NCBI RefSeq assembly: GCF_027744825.2
Contig: NC_071342.1
Coordinates: forward strand, 17,572,501 to 17,636,500
Direction of reading: 5' to 3'
Length of the DNA: 64,000 nt
Origin: Synchiropus splendidus
Taxonomy: Eukaryota > Chordata > Actinopteri > Syngnathiformes > Callionymidae
How positions within the stretch are numbered: position 1 is the first letter of the stretch; every line of letters starts with the position of its first letter. The notes beneath the pieces were generated by a model, which worked only from the letters and a program-made list of their open reading frames with translations, did no database searches and was not told the DNA's origin. This document shows positions 13,001-24,500 of this stretch, piece after piece. The position numbers and the translations under genes are program-made.

Positions 13001-16000
13001 AAGTGCTACGTACACAGCAAACTTGATATATTAATATATTGCTCATAATGGTAGAAGTATACAGCTACAGGAAACTTCTGTTTTTCATTTTGGCCAGAAA
13101 ACAGTTCGGATCATGAATCACCAAGCTTTATATTTATGCCACAACCTTTGCACAGAAGGGAGACCTCCAGAATTAAGTGGTAGAGATGTTTCTCTGTGAA
13201 CATGGCGGACAGAAGTGAGGAATTTACCAAGAGGTTTTTGTAAAACGAATCACTGGTAGAACATGCACAAACAGATGTGAACATATATTTTATTGTGTTT
13301 TATTCTGGTCGCAGGGTTCAATGTGAGAGAGCCAGAACCTGCACCACCCCGCGTCCCAGAGCCAGTATCTCAAGGAGATCCAAGTATGTCTAGCTAGTTC
13401 CATCAACATCTAGAATGGTTGCTGCTTTGCATCATCAACTAAAAAATGAAAGTTGACTAGTCAAATCAGTGATATTTCACATCCAAGCAAATGTCACTGT
13501 GTCTGCAGACTGCAAGGTAGATTTGGTGTTCTTGATGGATGGGAGCTGGAGCATCGGGAAAAGGCGTTTTAAGATCCAGAAGGACTTCCTGGCCGAGGTG
13601 GCTCAGGTCATCAATGTCGGCGTGGCCGGACCCATGATGGGCGTCATACAATATGGGTGAGATTCTCGACTTACCGTCGGATCCCACCACCAGACCGGTC
13701 AACGTGTCTGTGTCCCACTGACAGGGATGACCCCGTGACAGAGATCAGTCTGAAGAGCTACTCCAACTCCAGAGACGTCAAGTCCAACATCGATAAGATC
13801 CTGCAGAAAGGAGGCCTCTCTAACGTGGGTGAGTCGAACGTGTCAACGTCTTTACAACCCGGGCACAGTCTCGCATGTAATGACAGAATGAGGTCTGACT
13901 TTGACGCCAGACACCGCTGGTCAAATTACAGTCTTGCATGTGAGAGTGGCATTTTTGCTGCTGAGAAAAGGACACAGTGGGGGTCAGCATTCATTGAGCC
14001 AGTTGGGGTTGATTCGTCAAGCGTCTGAGCCATCGACCACACTGGCCTTGCTAAATATTGCACTCCGCTACAACATTTGTTGTTTGCGATCTGCACTCTC
14101 TAATCTCCACAGTGTAAATAGAAGTAAACAAGAATGTGGCTGCTGGTCGGCCAGAAGCTTGTGGCACGCTAAATGGTTTTTTGAGACCTGTTTTTTTTTC
14201 TGCTGCCCCCTGGTGCCATGGCAGGGAAGGCCCTCTCTTACATCAACAAGCAATACTTCAGCGATGCCAATGGAAATCGTGGCGGGGCACCCAACGTCGC
14301 GGTGGTGCTAGTGGATGGCTGGCCCACAGACAAGGTGGAGGAAGCGTCCCGACTGGCTCGGGAGTCTGGCATCAACATTTTCTTCGTGACCATCGAGGGC
14401 GCTGATGAGAAAGAGAAGCATAACCTGGTGGAGGCCAACTTTGTGGACAAGGTGAATTGAGATGTACTTTGTATTTGCATGCAGCTGCTTTACAAAGAGA
14501 TGTTGGTTCGGTCCACAGGCTGTGTGCCGGACAAACGGCTTCTTTTCCCTGCCGGTCTCCAGCTGGTTCGCTCTTAGGAAAGCGGCACAACCTCTGGTGA
14601 AAAGAGTGTGTGACACCGACCGACTGGTCTGCAGCAAAACCTGCCTCAACGCCAACGACATTGCCTTTGTCATTGATGGATCCAGCAGCGTGGGGACCGG
14701 CAACTTCCGCACCGTGCTGCAGTTTGTGGCCAACGTCACACGAGAGTTTGAGATCTCCGACACGGACACGAGGGTCGGGGCGGTGCAGTACACCTACGAG
14801 CAGAGGCTGGAGTTCGCGTTTGGACAACACAACAACAAGGCCGACCTGCTCAACGCCATCAAACGCATCAGCTACTGGAGCGGCGGGACCAGCACCGGGG
14901 CTGCCATCACTTACGCGGCCGAGCAGCTCTTCAGCAAGTCCAAACCCAACAAACGCAAGATCATGATTGTTATCACAGATGGTCGATCCTATGATGACGT
15001 CAGAGCGCCGGCACTGGCAGTGCATCGCCAAGGTAAGCACTAGCCACTTCAGTTGTCACTGGTCAGGCCGATACTTCAAGGACAATAGTCAGATCCACCT
15101 CTCAAAGGTCACAGTCTTAGGGTGCTTTCACACTGCGGCTTCTGTCTCAAGACAAAGCTCTTTCGGCTCAGAAGTCCGAGAGGTGAACACAAGCGAGTCA
15201 GGTTTTGGCCGTGGACTTGATCCCGGCTGGAGACCAGCACTTCGTCTTGGGAAACTCTCAGCGGGTGGTGACCTTCTCGCCTCAGGCGACTCGGTGCTAG
15301 ATGCCGGAAACTACGTGTTCAGTGCGACTCACCAGAAACATGATAGATGCCGGGCAGTAAAGGGTCTGATCGCTGTCTGGGCGCACAACATCGTTCAAAA
15401 ACAACTTCGCAAACTCTCAGAACACTGAGGTGTGCAGCTGAGAGTTGCAGGAAAATGGTGCTCGGGAACGGGAACGCAGCGGTCCGGGACTCACGAGTGT
15501 GCGGAAGTTTGATAACTCGCATGTTTTCGCCTTTATTAGGCTGATAAACATTTGACTGTATACACAAACAGATTTGCTTAAATGAATAATGCCGCGCTCT
15601 ACAATAACTGTTTTCACTGCTGTGATGTGGCAGCAGCATAGCTGTCTGTATGAGGAGGGTAGCAAAGAGGAAAGACCCAGGTTTTTCCCAAGGTACTGAA
15701 GATCACCAGACAATTCATTGATCATTTCTGACGTCGGGATCTGAACTTCACTGACTAAAATCTTCTCGATCATCAATAATCTCTCTCACTGTGTTCAACG
15801 TGTTGTGAGAGCAGCGTGGATCAGTCAAGATGCTCCGTATTCCGCTATTTCCTTGTAAAATAAAGATGACAAAACTTTCATGTGTAGTTTCGGCAGTGAA
15901 ACGTCACATTCTGTTACAGCCGTGGCGGAGCTCCGTCATCGGTTCATATCTGAGGACGACTCGTAGTACTAGGAATTGACAGAAATAAGGTGGTCAAGCC

Positions 16001-16732
16001 GATGGAGGTAAACAGGTTGTCACGTGGCTCAGGATGACTTTGTCGTGGGTCACAAACCAGCTATTTTGCGTAGAGTGCCACCAGCTGAGGAGAAAAGGGA
16101 GAGGTGCGAGGCTGCACAGCAGGGGGCGAGTCGGACTCAGGCCACCCGAGACAGAACCCGCAGTGTGAAAAGCCCCTCAATCTATTCTGAACTAAACTCA
16201 GAAAGAAATTGAGATTAGACATCTGCAGTCAAAAATATCTATCAAAGCTGCAAACCTGCCTAACATACAATTTAGCCTTCCTCACCCTTCACAAAAACAT
16301 TCTGCATTGGCCCCTTAACCAAAGTAAGCAGCCGCACATTACCACATTAATACATTTGTTTCTTGACGATGACATCATCTAGACATCTTTACGTTATAAT
16401 GAAAACGCAAATTCCAAATGATCATTTTCAAGCAGTAAATGCCTCTTTGGGACTTCTGCTGCTGTGTTTTTATTTGGCTGTGCTCCATTGATGACTACAG
16501 GTCAAGACGTAAAATAACATGTTATTCTGACACTTGGTCCCCTCTGCCTCCAGGTGTGATCGCCTACTCCATTGGAATCGCCTGGGCCGCCCAGGATGAG
16601 CTCGAGTATATCGCCACCGACCCCGACAAAGAGCACTCCTTCTTTGTGGACGAGTTTGACAGCCTTTACAAATACGTTCCCAAAATCATCCACAACATCT
16701 GCCAGGAGTTCAACTCCCAGCCCAGAAACTGA
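1091..16732 (+). CDS. vit: Vitrin (LCCL and double vWA-domain matrix protein), 20 exons
   Basis: Vitrin is a secreted extracellular-matrix protein related to cochlin. Coding exons: 1091-1124, 2396-2461, 2715-2871, 2931-3064, 3133-3210, 4451-4630, 5100-5138, 6538-6576, 7025-7087, 7422-7487, 10463-10537, 11733-11798, 12039-12101, 12814-12861, 13315-13383, 13509-13656, 13725-13828, 14225-14451, 14519-15032, 16554-16732. All use GT-AG and phases chain to 782 aa, longer than human vitrin (about 680) because of the linker. The start was chosen because the ATG exon joins in frame to a leucine-rich stretch, giving a signal peptide of about 21 residues ending CTCWA. Then come LCCL (residues about 40-130), Thr/Pro linker (157-392), vWA1 (397-555) and vWA2 (600-770) with metal-site motifs DGSWS and DGSSS. 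The C-terminus FNSQPRN and vWA2 sequence match vitrin, not cochlin, and strn lies next door. The linker exons are individually less certain than the domains. Confidence 0.96.
1268..1307. repeat. Exact 20-bp tandem duplication
   Basis: The unit GAAAAACAGATATTAGATAA occurs twice in direct succession in the first intron of vit, followed by an A-run. It looks like a recent slippage or small duplication product with no obvious function. Confidence 0.9.
1609..1688. mobile_element. Short foldback element with mariner-type inverted repeats
   Basis: Two arms (1609-1639 and 1659-1688) starting CAGGGGTTGGACAAAA are near-perfect inverse complements, differing by one A in a run, and are separated by about 19 bases. 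A TA dinucleotide follows the right end, as for Tc1/mariner insertions, but the left flank does not show it. The whole could fold into a hairpin in RNA. It lies in vit intron 1. The family assignment is from general resemblance of the termini. Confidence 0.7.
2715..3210 (+). other. vit: LCCL domain of vitrin (exons 3-5)
   Basis: These exons encode the LCCL module, a small disulfide-bonded fold shared with cochlin and Limulus factor C. Visible landmarks are CDVRAG at the start, the KCPAHC pair, the hallmark YGTGVF and CNAAIHSG motifs, and the WRESF end. Four cysteines (CDV, KC, HC, IC) are in the expected places. Two introns inside the module are very short (2872-2930, 59 bases; 3065-3132, 68 bases). 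Confidence 0.95.
5671..6447. mobile_element. Non-autonomous hAT-like element in vit intron 7
   Basis: The left end reads TAGGGATGCTCCGATCA and the right end, read inversely, TAGGGACACTCTGATCG, an imperfect inverted repeat of about 17 bases. Sub-terminal sequence on both sides is crowded with CGATC and GATCGG words. Such ends are familiar from abundant hAT-type elements of fish genomes. I see no transposase frame, and the target duplication is not clean. Confidence 0.65.
6653..6694 (+). other. vit: Possible additional vit linker exon
   Basis: A 42-base open segment preceded by an AG after TTCAG and followed by GTAAAC would read GSAYPNRFPLRTSA with phase 1 at both ends, like the accepted linker exons. 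It was left out of the main model because the acceptor is not the strongest nearby and the linker is not conserved enough to decide. Confidence 0.35.
6868..6882 (+). other. vit: Possible 15-base micro-exon of vit
   Basis: TTAACAG precedes and GTATGT follows a 15-base segment that would add AVHAA in phase 1-1. It resembles the end of exon 7 in composition. The evidence is weak; it is recorded because the surrounding exons are all of this type. Confidence 0.2.
7557..8783. repeat. Probable composite transposon-derived repeat in vit intron 10
   Basis: The left edge (AGGGCCGGTCAG) and right edge (CGACCAGCCCAA) form a short imperfect inverted repeat enclosing about 1.2 kb that is more GC-rich than the intron around it. 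From about 7601 it includes a segment (GTGCCTCGGTTCTCGACC and following) that I recognise as a dispersed teleost repeat. No transposase frame is visible. Boundaries and class are uncertain. Confidence 0.4.
8784..10462. other. Remainder of vit intron 10
   Basis: No exon, RNA gene or clear mobile element was found in this stretch. Composition is mixed and open frames lack coding character. Confidence 0.5.
10841..11180. mobile_element. Tc1-like terminal fragment, copy A
   Basis: The segment carries a piece resembling the antisense of a Tc1-like transposase C-terminal region (minus-strand words FQVA, MKLIERM), then a (CA)n run, then the inverted-repeat end GTGTGTCCAAACTTTTGAC followed by AGGTACTGTA. 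This order matches the end of known fish Tc1-type elements. It is a fragment that cannot encode transposase. A second copy follows at once. Confidence 0.75.
11197..11543. mobile_element. Tc1-like terminal fragment, copy B (tandem duplicate)
   Basis: This is a direct repeat of copy A with a spacing of about 356 bases and only scattered differences (for example TTCGAC for TTTGAC in the terminal repeat). The repeat also includes about 60 bases beyond the transposon end (the stretch with ACACACACCCATATGCACTT), so genomic flank was duplicated with the element: a tandem duplication, not two insertions. Confidence 0.75.
13509..14451 (+). other. vit: First von Willebrand A domain of vitrin (exons 16-18)
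   Basis: The domain starts CKVDLVFLMDGSWSIG, giving the DxSxS metal-site loop, continues through GGLSNVGKAL and ends after VVLVDGWPTD and GINIFFVTIEG. The usual MIDAS threonine region reads LSNVG, as I recall it does in human vitrin, so this is not a local loss. Two introns are very short or short (13657-13724, 68 bases; 13829-14224). Confidence 0.95.
14519..16732 (+). other. vit: Second von Willebrand A domain of vitrin (exons 19-20)
   Basis: Exon 19 is the largest of the gene (514 bases) and holds AVCRTNGFF, the DGSSSVG metal-site loop, GGTSTGAA and ITDGRSYDD. Exon 20 adds GVIAYSIGIAWAAQ and the terminal FNSQPRN before TGA. The domain is nearly identical to human vitrin by recollection. 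A Harbinger-like element sits in the intron between them. Confidence 0.96.
15120..16176. mobile_element. Non-autonomous PIF/Harbinger-like DNA element in the last vit intron
   Basis: The left end GGGTGCTTTCACACTGCGG and the inverse of the right end GGGGCTTTTCACACTGCGG form inverted repeats of about 28 bases that continue with TTCTGTCTC on both sides. Flanks are TTA on the left and TCA on the right, consistent with a decayed TNA-type 3-bp target duplication. The element is about 1.06 kb and lacks a transposase frame. Family assignment rests on end sequence and flank size. Confidence 0.75.
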
Positions 16733-17540
16733 GCCCACACAGGGGGAGGGGAGGAGCGGCAGGCCACAGCTGGATCCTGGGCGGTCTTAGCGGAACACCG
16801 ATTGTAAATTTGCTTTTGCTGGTGCCCAGATGTGTCAGAGAGGAAGCATCACGCAGGTTCATCCGAGTCCCCCTCATATACTAACGGTGCTATGGTGAAC
16901 CGTAAAACCCATCCGAGGACACTCGAACTCAGTTTTGTACACATTATAAACAGCTGCTGAAGATGTCAACTTTGAGTCCCATCCCAGCTACATCCGTGCG
17001 TCACAAACTTGAGTCCATGTAAACTAAACAACACAGTTTGCTTTGGCAATCACGAAATGTCAGTCAAATCTTTTTCTAGCTGAAAAACATTCAACTCTGA
17101 AGCGCAACTGAACCAAAGCAAGACTCCAGATCATAGCAGAGTTAGTCACTCGTGCACTATAGTTTATTAAATATAAACAATTGGGTTTGTTTTTTTTTAT
17201 TAAGCATAGACAATACGCACAATTGTTTTTGGTGTGTTTACCGTTTCAAGGAGCAAAAAATATTGACCAAGAATTGTGTGTCCATACAATGTTCAGAGAA
17301 CCACAAACAAAGAGCGGACGTGTCGTCGCTGTGAGGCGTTTGGAACTGGGTTTCCACATTCATTTTTATCGTGTACTGTTTAGCCGAGTAAGATACTTAC
17401 ACACGCTCCTCTGTGTCCGTTTAAGCCTCGCATTGTTCGCAATAAAATTTGCTTGGCGTTTGAACAGTGAAATTGAAGGAAACTGCCGACTCACTACCAT
17501 TACAATTATATTACAATAACCATTACAATAAAAAGAGTCA
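16733..17540 (+). other. vit: vit 3' untranslated region with polyadenylation signals
   Basis: Downstream of the vit TGA the first AATAAA on the plus strand is at 17441-17446, with another at 17526-17531. Either could end the transcript. Between them the sequence is AT-rich without a coding frame. This is inferred from signal words only. Confidence 0.5.
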
Positions 17541-19465
17541 GTCACATCATCACATGACGCCGTATACAGTCAAGCGATGCAGCAACTGTAACTCTTTTTC
17601 TTGCTTTTTTTTTTATTAAGAAAATTGGCGGGTTAAAGCTTTTTTTTTTTTCAACATCCTCAGCACTTCTTTTATAAAAATCGGATTTAATTTTTTTTTT
17701 CTAGACTGAGTCGTCAAATGTTCCTCGCAGAAAGAGGCGCGTGCATGAATACAGGTGGGGACCAGCACGCTTTCTATTACAGACACAAGGTTTTATTACA
17801 ACCAAAATATTCCTTCACTCTATATTATTATTCAAACACAGCAGCCAATTATCTTTTATATATATAATTTATGATTTCCTCCTATTGGTCGTTTGTACAT
17901 ATGCATATTAAATCTGTTGTCTGGGAGTGTCTAAAATGCGATCAAACATTTTGTAATTTTTCATAAAATAAAAACTGAAGAGAACCTGAGCGCCTTTCTT
18001 TCTTTCTTTCAGTCCTTTGCTGCGCTTCCTATCACGTGTTCTCCTGACCTTTATCATCAGAGCCCACCAGAGGGCGCAGCGTCGTGACCTCTCAATGAAA
18101 CAACTCACTCTATCAAGTGTTCTGTGGCGAACAAATACGATCTGAAAAAAAGACAGAAACAGCAGGGCAGCCGGTGACTTGAGTTTACAGCAGATTTTAT
18201 TTTGAACATACTTCGATATACAAACCAGTGACTGAGAAAATGGCTCATCCGATGCTGCGCTCCAACACCTGGATCCAAACATTATTCCCTCCTCGCTTAC
18301 TTGAAAGTCGCAGGTTCTTCCTCGTCCTCCAGTGTCGGATGGTGAACGTCTCGATTAGAACTGTGCTAATTTCCAGCTAGAGAGCGGACTACTGTAAATA
18401 CCTGGACATGATATACATCACAGTGGAGTCTAGCATGTCCACACAGTTGGGAAAACTACGTACAACACAAGCCATTCAATTCAAACAACAGCAAACTGGC
18501 CAAAATCAAGAGGTTCCTAAAAACCAGACATCTCTAACCAGGTTTTAATGCTAACCAAAATGGTTTACTTTGGAAACAGATGTTGTAATCTTACTGCTCA
18601 AGTGTACAGGTACTTGAATCTAACAGACAAATATTTACTGGTCTGTTCATCTACTGGTTTCGCCTCAAACGCACAAGATTGATTCCCCGACCACATGTAT
18701 CAAAAACTGAGCACTCAAACTCACTCTGCACAGTAAATTTAAGACTGAATATATTTATATATTTATATATATTTCATATATTTTGTTTATTATTATTATT
18801 ATAAGCATTTTTAATTTTACATCCAATGTTAAAATGTGACAACCAGATCGATTTCTTCTGCCGTCCCCCCCCCACTCCCCAACATTAGCTTGTTAAAATA
18901 ACTTTTCAAGGCCTTTTTACAGCAAAGGCACATTTGTCGACGAGTGTTTAAAAAGGAAAAGCAAAGGCAGGCCAGCAACTAGAGTCCACGTGGGAACAGA
19001 AGAAGAAGTGAGCCTCCAGTGTCCCACTAAACAAAAAAAAAAAACAACGAAATAGGTCTGGACCCCATTTGTGTGAGAGGGAGGTGTGGGATCCAGAGCG
19101 GGGTCTGAGGTGAAGTGTGAGGTCACAGGGGCAGAAGACCGGCTTTAAAACCTCACCATATCACGACACACTGACACTTGTCCTGAGCCTCCGGGTCTGA
19201 GGAGTCGGTGTGTGGGTGCACTGCGAGCGTCACACCCAGGCCTGCCTGGATGGTCGATGAGGGGCGGGAGTCTCCTTCTGACTAGCCTCCCTGAAGAGCC
19301 TTGTCAGGCTACAGTGTCTGCATTGCCAACAGCGAAGTGATCGGGCTGAGTGAGGAGGGATCAGACCCCTGCCTGAAGGCCTTCCCCCTCCATTGTCACT
19401 ATTGGTCCCTGATCCAGGGAGGCGGCGTCAGAGAGGGAGGGACCGCAGGGAGACAAAGCGCTGCG
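17541..19465 (-). other. strn: strn 3' untranslated region and vit-strn convergent gap
   Basis: The two genes converge, leaving 2733 bases between stop codons. Minus-strand AATAAA words occur at 18786-18791, 18196-18201, 17792-17797 and 17612-17617, so the strn 3' end is probably in the 17.6-18.8 kb range, as expected for a gene with a long 3' UTR. T-runs around 17605-17700 and an AT-rich tract at 18760-18805 are low complexity. No other gene is seen. Confidence 0.45.
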
Positions 19466-21530
19466 TCATACGAACACCTTGGCGAGCGCGTCTGCTCCGG
19501 CGCTGGCGATGTAGCATTTCGAGGGGTGAAACGCCACGTCGTGGATCGACTCCTCAAACTTCTTCCTGTGAGCTGTGAATTCCTGGATACACGTTTTACT
19601 CTCCATGTTCCACAGACGGATGGAGCAGTCGTGACCTGCAGATGCGGAGGGAAGGATTACTCTGGTGATAAACGTCACGTCAAAGGCTGTGCTCGACAGG
19701 CCAAGACACTTACTGCCCGACATGAGATAGAGTCCGTTGGGGTCCACCGCTAAGCTGGTGACGGCATCCAGGTGGGCGACCATGGAGTGGATGAGCTTCC
19801 CACTGTTGTTGTCGTAGAATTTGATGAGGCGGTCCTCTTGAGCCGTGATGGTGATGGGCAGTGTCGGGTGGCTGAGGACCTTGTTAATCTGGCACGGAGT
19901 ACCTGGAGGGTACATCACAATAAAGATGACGGAGGAACATGCCAACCAAATAAACAATGAAACCCAAACTATAAAATATATAAATATAAAATAACTATGT
20001 TTCAAACCACAGTCAGTACAAAAGGGGGCATTTTAGCATTGACGTTTGTTTGACACCAGACTGTGGAAAAGCTCCTGAGTCACTTGTTTGTCGGCGTCTT
20101 TAATGTCTTTAATTTCACAGCTCACAGCCTCTCCTTAACTGACTCACTATTACAGGGTGGCAGAAGATTCACGTGGACTTCTCTATTGGCTACCCTGATT
20201 CCTAACAGTCCGGAGATTAGCATTGCATCTTCAAAAACAGGAACCTCCCTGACAAGGTGAACCCCGTTTGCTTATCGTCACTTTCAAATGATCCTAATCT
20301 CTCTAGATATTAGCTCGGACAAGGAGAGCAACACATAAACTAACACCATGTGACTCACTATCCAGCTGATACAGAAGTTGTAAAATGACGTCCTTAAATG
20401 CTCCTCAGAACGCAATGTACTTGGTTGAAGCCTTGAGGAGGTTCGGAAGAAGAGATAAACTTCTCTTTCTTCTGAAGAGCTAAGCCAGCATACCTGCATC
20501 TACATTGGACTCCAGGTTGAGGACCAGTTGACGGGTCTCCATGTTGAAGAGTCCGATCTCGCCGCTCGTGAAGGATGTGACCAGGTGAGCTGGCTCACTG
20601 CACACCAGGTCCACAGACGAGGGAACTCCCAGCTCTGAAGCAGACACCAAAACACTTTGTCTAACCCAAGGTAAAGAGAGTAAGAAAAAGAAAAATGAGT
20701 GAGATGATTACTTTTGTTCTCGTTGAAGACGGCGAGGGCAGGAGAAGTGCTGTTGGCGTCCCACAACCTCACGGTTCCATCAGCAGAGCAGGACAGGAGG
20801 CGCTGGTGAGCACTGCTGTACACTAAACCCCAGACCGAGTCTGTGTGTCCGGACAACTCGCCACGCAGCACAGACGGTTCTGAGGAATAACGTCAAGTCA
20901 ATCCCCGTTGGATTTTGATGGCACTGCCAAAGCCACACGACAAGGTTACCATAAGAGTCGTAGGGGTCGATGTTTGGATTTGGGGTGTTCCAACACTGGA
21001 TAGTGCCATCAACGCCTCCACTGAAACACTGCTCCCCTGTGCTGCTCATAACGACGCTCAATACCGCCCCCCTGTGGGAAAACGTCACTCAGAACAACTT
21101 GTTTTTCCATATTAAATTAAATTCAGATTAGACTGCTATTATTCAAGATTTACCTGTGAGCCCTGAACGTGTAGATGGGCTCAACATCAAAAGACGTGCT
21201 CCTGCGAACATGAGAGTGGGAAAGGCGGTATCAACAATGAGAAGGGGTAAACAAAGAAAGCTCATTTTCAAAAGAATGTGGCGTCATTCCGGACTTCATT
21301 TAAAGCCATTTTACTCTGTGTGTGTCAGGAGAAAGTCAGGAGGTTTGCGCTTACTTTTTAGCAGGGGTAGTCTTTTGAAGGTTCCACATCTTCAGTGTGT
21401 GATCTTCAGAGGCAGTGACTAGGACCGGCTCTACCGGGTGAAAGGTGAGGGCACGGATCCCATCGAAATGGCTGCGCAAAGTGAATTTGGGATTCCAGGT
21501 TTTCCTCATGGCGTCCTTGTTGTTGCCGAT
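19466..21530 (-). other. strn: WD40 propeller of striatin (exons 11-17)
   Basis: Seven exons encode the C-terminal WD repeats. Landmarks are [82 protein letters not shown] and DVAFHPSK, each a typical propeller blade end. This region binds partner subunits in STRIPAK. Introns are mostly short, 78 to about 590 bases. Confidence 0.95.
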
Positions 21531-24500
21531 CTGTGGAGAGGACATCCGATCAGAACTTAACTATCGATACGAAGAACAGGTTTATTAAAGTCAAGCAGCT
21601 ATATGTGAACTGAAGCTGAAATTTCGTGGTGTGCAGCAACATATATTTGTTCTATAATTATAAACTAGAAACCTGCAGGAGGAGAGCAGGGAGGAATTTC
21701 TCCTTCATGTGTAAGGGCGACACGACAGTGTCACAAGGACGGTCAGTCCAGACTCACAATGTAAAATGACGAGGGACTAAGTTGAGAAAGGTACTGCAAG
21801 TCTGTATTTGACTCAGAAATGACGACATGCTGCAGTGATGTTGAGTGATGCAAAACCAGCCTCCAGGTTTTCGGAATATATTCCCTTCCTACTCACATCG
21901 TACGTAAGACTGTCGGCCTCATTGGCAACGGTGAGCCCAGCCAGTTCTCCCAGGCCCAGCTCGCTCTTCCAGGACTCGTCTGAGCCCATAATAAAGGACT
22001 TCCCTGATGTGGGAGGGAAAGTCAGCGCCTCCACTGAATAAAAATAGAAACAGACCATCAGAGATGCACCGGCGTAGAAGACGCTAATGCGCAGGATAGA
22101 GTTGTATTTTAAGGGCACGGTAAACCTCGTGTACCTTCATCAGTGCGGCTCCCGTCGTGCTCGTTGAAGCGCACCACGTTGGGTCGTGACTGCTGCGTGG
22201 ATGGGGGCTGCATGTGGGGCACGTCCTCGGCGTCTCGGAGGTTCGCCAGCATGTCCTGCAGCTTGGATCTGTTGGGCCCTGTGAGCAGTTTGCGGAGCAT
22301 AATTACCACCAGCGGATTATATGAATCAACACAATGTAACTCCAGGAATTAACAAGCAGAGACTGAAGGTGTGAAGAGCCTGGAAATGAAATGAAAGTAG
22401 CACTGAAATAAAGGAAAGCAAGAGTCAAAATGAAAGTGCAGCAGAAGGCTCCTCTTTAATCAAACTGAAGGAAAGAAACCAAGGTTGTGGCACTTTTCTG
22501 AACCCTTAAGCTTTGAGTTTCATGTGAGAGTCCAACTGATGGCTGATAAACAGGTGAGCTGGGAATTAGCATCTTCAGATCTGTTTTTCTTTCGCGAGAT
22601 GGATTCACAGCGGTGACACAGCTCCTATTAAGTGTGAAGAACAAATTGGCGTTGAGACGAGCGGCGGTGTGAACGTCAAGTGCGAGTTTGACGGACGGTG
22701 GGAATGAAGGAAGGGAAAAATCTGAAGGCTATTTTAAAATTAACTAGTTACTTGCCTCACAGATTTGATCAAAAGAAATGGAATACTACTGATAATAATG
22801 TGTGAATTCAGACACAATTGTTTGGATATGGTGATGTCGGTGTCATTGCATCTAAACAGAGTGAAAGAACTGTGACAGTGTGTCAAGAAGTGTCGAGGTT
22901 AAATCCGAGGTCAAAACAGCGACCATGTCATACAGAGACCAAGTCCAAGACAGAGACCAAAATGAATACAGAGGCATAAATCTATTAAACAAATAAACAC
23001 ACATACCTATTTCTTACTGCAAAAGAAACGATGCAATTGTCCCTAAATAATTCAAGAACCGAAATGCTTTTATCAAAACAAGCTATTCATCTGTGTTGTA
23101 TTCAGTTTGGTCTCAGTCTTGGTCTCGCTCCTCATTGATCTAGGTTTCAACACACAATACAGTTGTGTGGTGTCCATAAATGACGTTTCCTGCTGTGGAT
23201 GCTCATTACCGCAAACAGGAAATTTCGTGGTGTTTTCTATAGATAAGAAGATGTGCAGCAACATACATTTGTTGTCCACTCAAACAGTCATTGCAAATGT
23301 AAAAGGAGACTTGGTTAGACATTAAAGTTAGTGTGAGTCAGGTCTGGCATCGAGAATATTTCAGATTTATTTGCCTGTGTAATACACTTTAGGGATAAAG
23401 AACAAACAAATCTGGATTTTGAAAAGACAAATTTGTATGCATTCATTGACAGTATTACTAATCCCACGCCATCACCACAATGAATATCACTTTAGAGAGA
23501 TGACCCAAGTAATGTATAACAGAATTCAGTTAAATCGACACCAGAGAGAGTTTGAACCCATTTTGCATCCTGCGACCATAACATAACTAGTGAACCGTTT
23601 CTTGATGACATGGAGCAAACCATGGGCTAGTTAGGGAAGAACATGGAGACAAAGTTCCATCCAGATGGAGCAGACACACAGAACATATGAAATGCTGTGA
23701 CTCAAATGTGTAGACGAGATGACGTTCACAACATTCAAGTGCGAAAACAAATGCAAAAGATGCTTTCATGGGAGAACCAGAGAAGACTAAGAAAACAAGA
23801 TGGAATGACAGACAAGCAAGTAGAGGACTAAAGACTTTCAGGCGTATTTGGCTGAACTGAAGAAAGTCAGGCTCTAAAGAGACAGGAGAAGGAGCAAGTA
23901 GGCAGCAGCGCCTGACGGGACTTACTCTTCACCCCTTTTTTCCCCTTGCGTTCCTTTTTGTACTGCTCCTTGAGTTTGATTATCATGCCCGGGTCCACGT
24001 CCCAGGCCTCAGATATGGGATCTTGATCGTCCTTCTCTACACAGGGGGACAAAACCAAACCAATGCTGTTGAGGAACTAACCAGACACATGGCCCTGGTG
24101 ACCTGGTGGGGCGGCTGCAGTACTGAGCCCGTCAGTTTCAAACTCTCTCGCAATTTTCTCTCAGTTGAACAACAAGTGTGTGAAAGAGGCCAAAGTAATG
24201 CTTCTGCAACAATCCCAGTTGCTATTAGTCAGTTTGCAGGTAGCAACTAGTCTACTACTTTCACTATATGATGAAACTGTCTGGCGTATTTAAGAGAAGG
24301 CACTTTCATCATAAAAATTATCCGCTGGGCACCGTAATCATTAACTGTACCGAAGGTCAAGTACTCTTAAAGTAAATTGAGTAATCTCATTCTTCCTTCA
24401 GAGAAATCGGGTCAAATGACAAGGGAGTGTGAGAGACATGAGGACACACAGTGGGGCAGACACTATGGGGTTAACACGGAAACTTCAAACATGATTAATG

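Larger units (their letters stand above)
4451..13383 (+). other. vit: Thr/Pro-rich linker exons of vitrin (exons 6-15)
   Basis: Ten exons of 39-180 bases encode a low-complexity linker between LCCL and the first vWA domain. All have length divisible by three and both borders in phase 1, so any can be skipped or added without a frameshift. Exon 6 is extreme: repeated TTT and PTTTTP runs, likely a dense O-glycosylation site (inference). Later exons are rich in Pro, Arg, Tyr and Asp. Conservation is low here in all vitrins, so boundaries rest on splice consensus and phase. Confidence 0.7.

Noticed and set aside
14372..15040. Long minus-strand open frame of 222 codons opposite vit exons 18-19
   Set aside because: It is the shadow of a GC-rich coding exon with strong codon bias. 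The plus-strand frame encodes the conserved vWA2 domain and the minus frame has no family features.
1091..16732. Calling the first gene cochlin (coch)
   Set aside because: Cochlin lacks the long Thr/Pro linker and its second vWA domain and C-terminus differ. The FNSQPRN end is vitrin.
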